Assembly (NCBI GenBank): GCA_034429215.1
Contig: DAOUGI010000110.1
Span: forward strand, 1-34,474
Source of the DNA: JAFGOG01 sp034429215
GTDB lineage: Bacteria; Chloroflexota; Anaerolineae; JAAYZQ01
Length of the DNA: 34,474 nt
Direction: 5' to 3'
A model generated the notes under the pieces. It ran no database searches. It was given only the letters and a program-made list of their open reading frames with translations, and had not been told where the DNA came from. Both the position numbers and the translations under genes were made by a program. Shown piece by piece: positions 33,810 through 34,474 of the stretch (within the stretch, counting starts at the first letter, position 1; the number at the start of each line of letters is the position of its first letter).

Positions 33810-34474
33810 CTAGTCCACCTGAACGGGGCAGACGAAGGTCCGCTCTTTGACCGGCACCGGCCCGGGGCCGACGATCTCTAACTCTCCACGCAGGCGGATG
33901 TCGTGGGAGGAGCCGCCGAGCATGACCGCGACCTTGCCCGGGTGCAGCGACAGGCCCGGGCCGCCGTCGTAGAACGACAGATGGTCGACCGGCAGGTGGA
34001 AGGTAACCGTCCTGCTCTCCGCCGGCTGCAGCGCCAGCCGGGCGTACCCCTTGAGCTCCTTGACCGGGCGCGGGCAGCCGGTGTATTCGTCGTGAACGTA
34101 TAGCTGGACCACTTCATCCCCGGCGACGGGGCCGGTGTTCGTGACCCGCAATGTTATGGCGACGGACTCGCCCGCCGCTGCCTGCTGCCGGCTCACCGCC
34201 AGGTCGCCGTACTCGAAGGTGGTATAGCTCAGCCCATGGCCAAAGGGGTACAGCGGCTCGCCGCGGAAGTAGCGGTAGGTGCGCCCCTCCATGCTGTAAT
34301 CCTCGAAAGGCGGCAGGTCGTCTACTGAGCGGTAGAAGGTGACCGGCAGCCGCCCGCCGGGGTTATAGTCGCCAAAGAGCACATCGGCCAGGGCCTCGCC
34401 GCCGGCCTGGCCCGGATACCAGGCCTCGACGATGGCCGGCACGTGCTCGGCGGCCCAGTTGACGGCCAGGGCGC
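33810..34474 (-). CDS. Family 3 glycoside hydrolase (C-terminal part, cut by window edge)
   Basis: The frame runs from the edge (ALAVNWAAEHVPAI) to a TAG at 33810, giving 220 codons. GGEALADVLFGDYNPGGRLPVTFYRS is the C-terminal part of the GH3 alpha/beta sandwich domain. YPFGHGLSYTTFEYGDLAV is the linker, and VTNTGPVAGDEVVQLYV plus ELKGYARLALQPAESRTVTF are the fibronectin type III-like C-terminal domain of GH3 beta-glucosidases. The catalytic nucleophile lies outside the window. Likely hydrolyses beta-glucosides or xylosides. It is convergent with the cyclase-like gene. Confidence 0.93.
   Translation of the reverse strand, partial: ALAVNWAAEHVPAIVEAWYPGQAGGEALADVLFGDYNPGGRLPVTFYRSVDDLPPFEDYSMEGRTYRYFRGEPLYPFGHGLSYTTFEYGDLAVSRQQAAAGESVAITLRVTNTGPVAGDEVVQLYVHDEYTGCPRPVKELKGYARLALQPAESRTVTFHLPVDHLSFYDGGPGLSLHPGKVAVMLGGSSHDIRLRGELEIVGPGPVPVKERTFVCPVQVD

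Overview
The window is high-GC, anaerobe-type DNA that most resembles an uncultured Chloroflexota (Anaerolineae- or Dehalococcoidia-like) genome. This is an inference from three things: heterodisulfide-reductase (Hdr) genes, a short 'core' methionine synthase of the type known from Dehalococcoides, and large secreted proteins ending in an LPLxxK-type tail. Intergenic gaps are filled with short-loop palindromic repeats. No rRNA, tRNA or CRISPR array was seen.

Left part (1-6324, minus strand): fumarate hydratase class I alpha and beta lie upstream of hdrC, hdrB, two different HdrA-like flavoproteins and the start of a second HdrC-like gene that runs off the edge. The two HdrA proteins carry complementary subsets of the iron-sulfur modules of a canonical HdrA. 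A promoter is visible only before the first fumarase gene, so the fum-hdr set may be one transcription unit.

Centre (6344-20412): a 1139-aa secreted putative glycosidase and a small CopG-like protein sit next to blocks of dispersed repeats. After them comes an accessory region with a single-polypeptide restriction-modification enzyme, a zinc-ribbon membrane protein, a PD-(D/E)XK nuclease paired with a small unknown protein, a GIY-YIG protein, an unknown 197-aa protein and a membrane methyltransferase-like protein. Parts of it (13.13-13.95 kb and 19.4-20.4 kb) are visibly less GC-rich than the surroundings. A possible structured RNA with an intrinsic terminator lies at 17.84-17.95 kb.

Right-centre (20429-29545): a ferredoxin remnant, a probably leaderless MFS transporter gene, a secreted protein with seven FG-GAP-like repeats, and then a SAM-I riboswitch-controlled operon on the minus strand: mtnA, core metE, an adenosine-kinase-like pfkB gene, ahcY and metK. 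Together these make methionine, activate it to SAM, dispose of S-adenosylhomocysteine and adenosine, and salvage methylthioribose phosphate.

Right end (29635-34474): a small membrane protein, two GNAT acetyltransferases, a SAM methyltransferase and a terpenoid-cyclase-like protein, all on the plus strand and separated by copies of a two-hairpin repeat. They face the 3' end of a family 3 glycoside hydrolase gene cut by the window edge.
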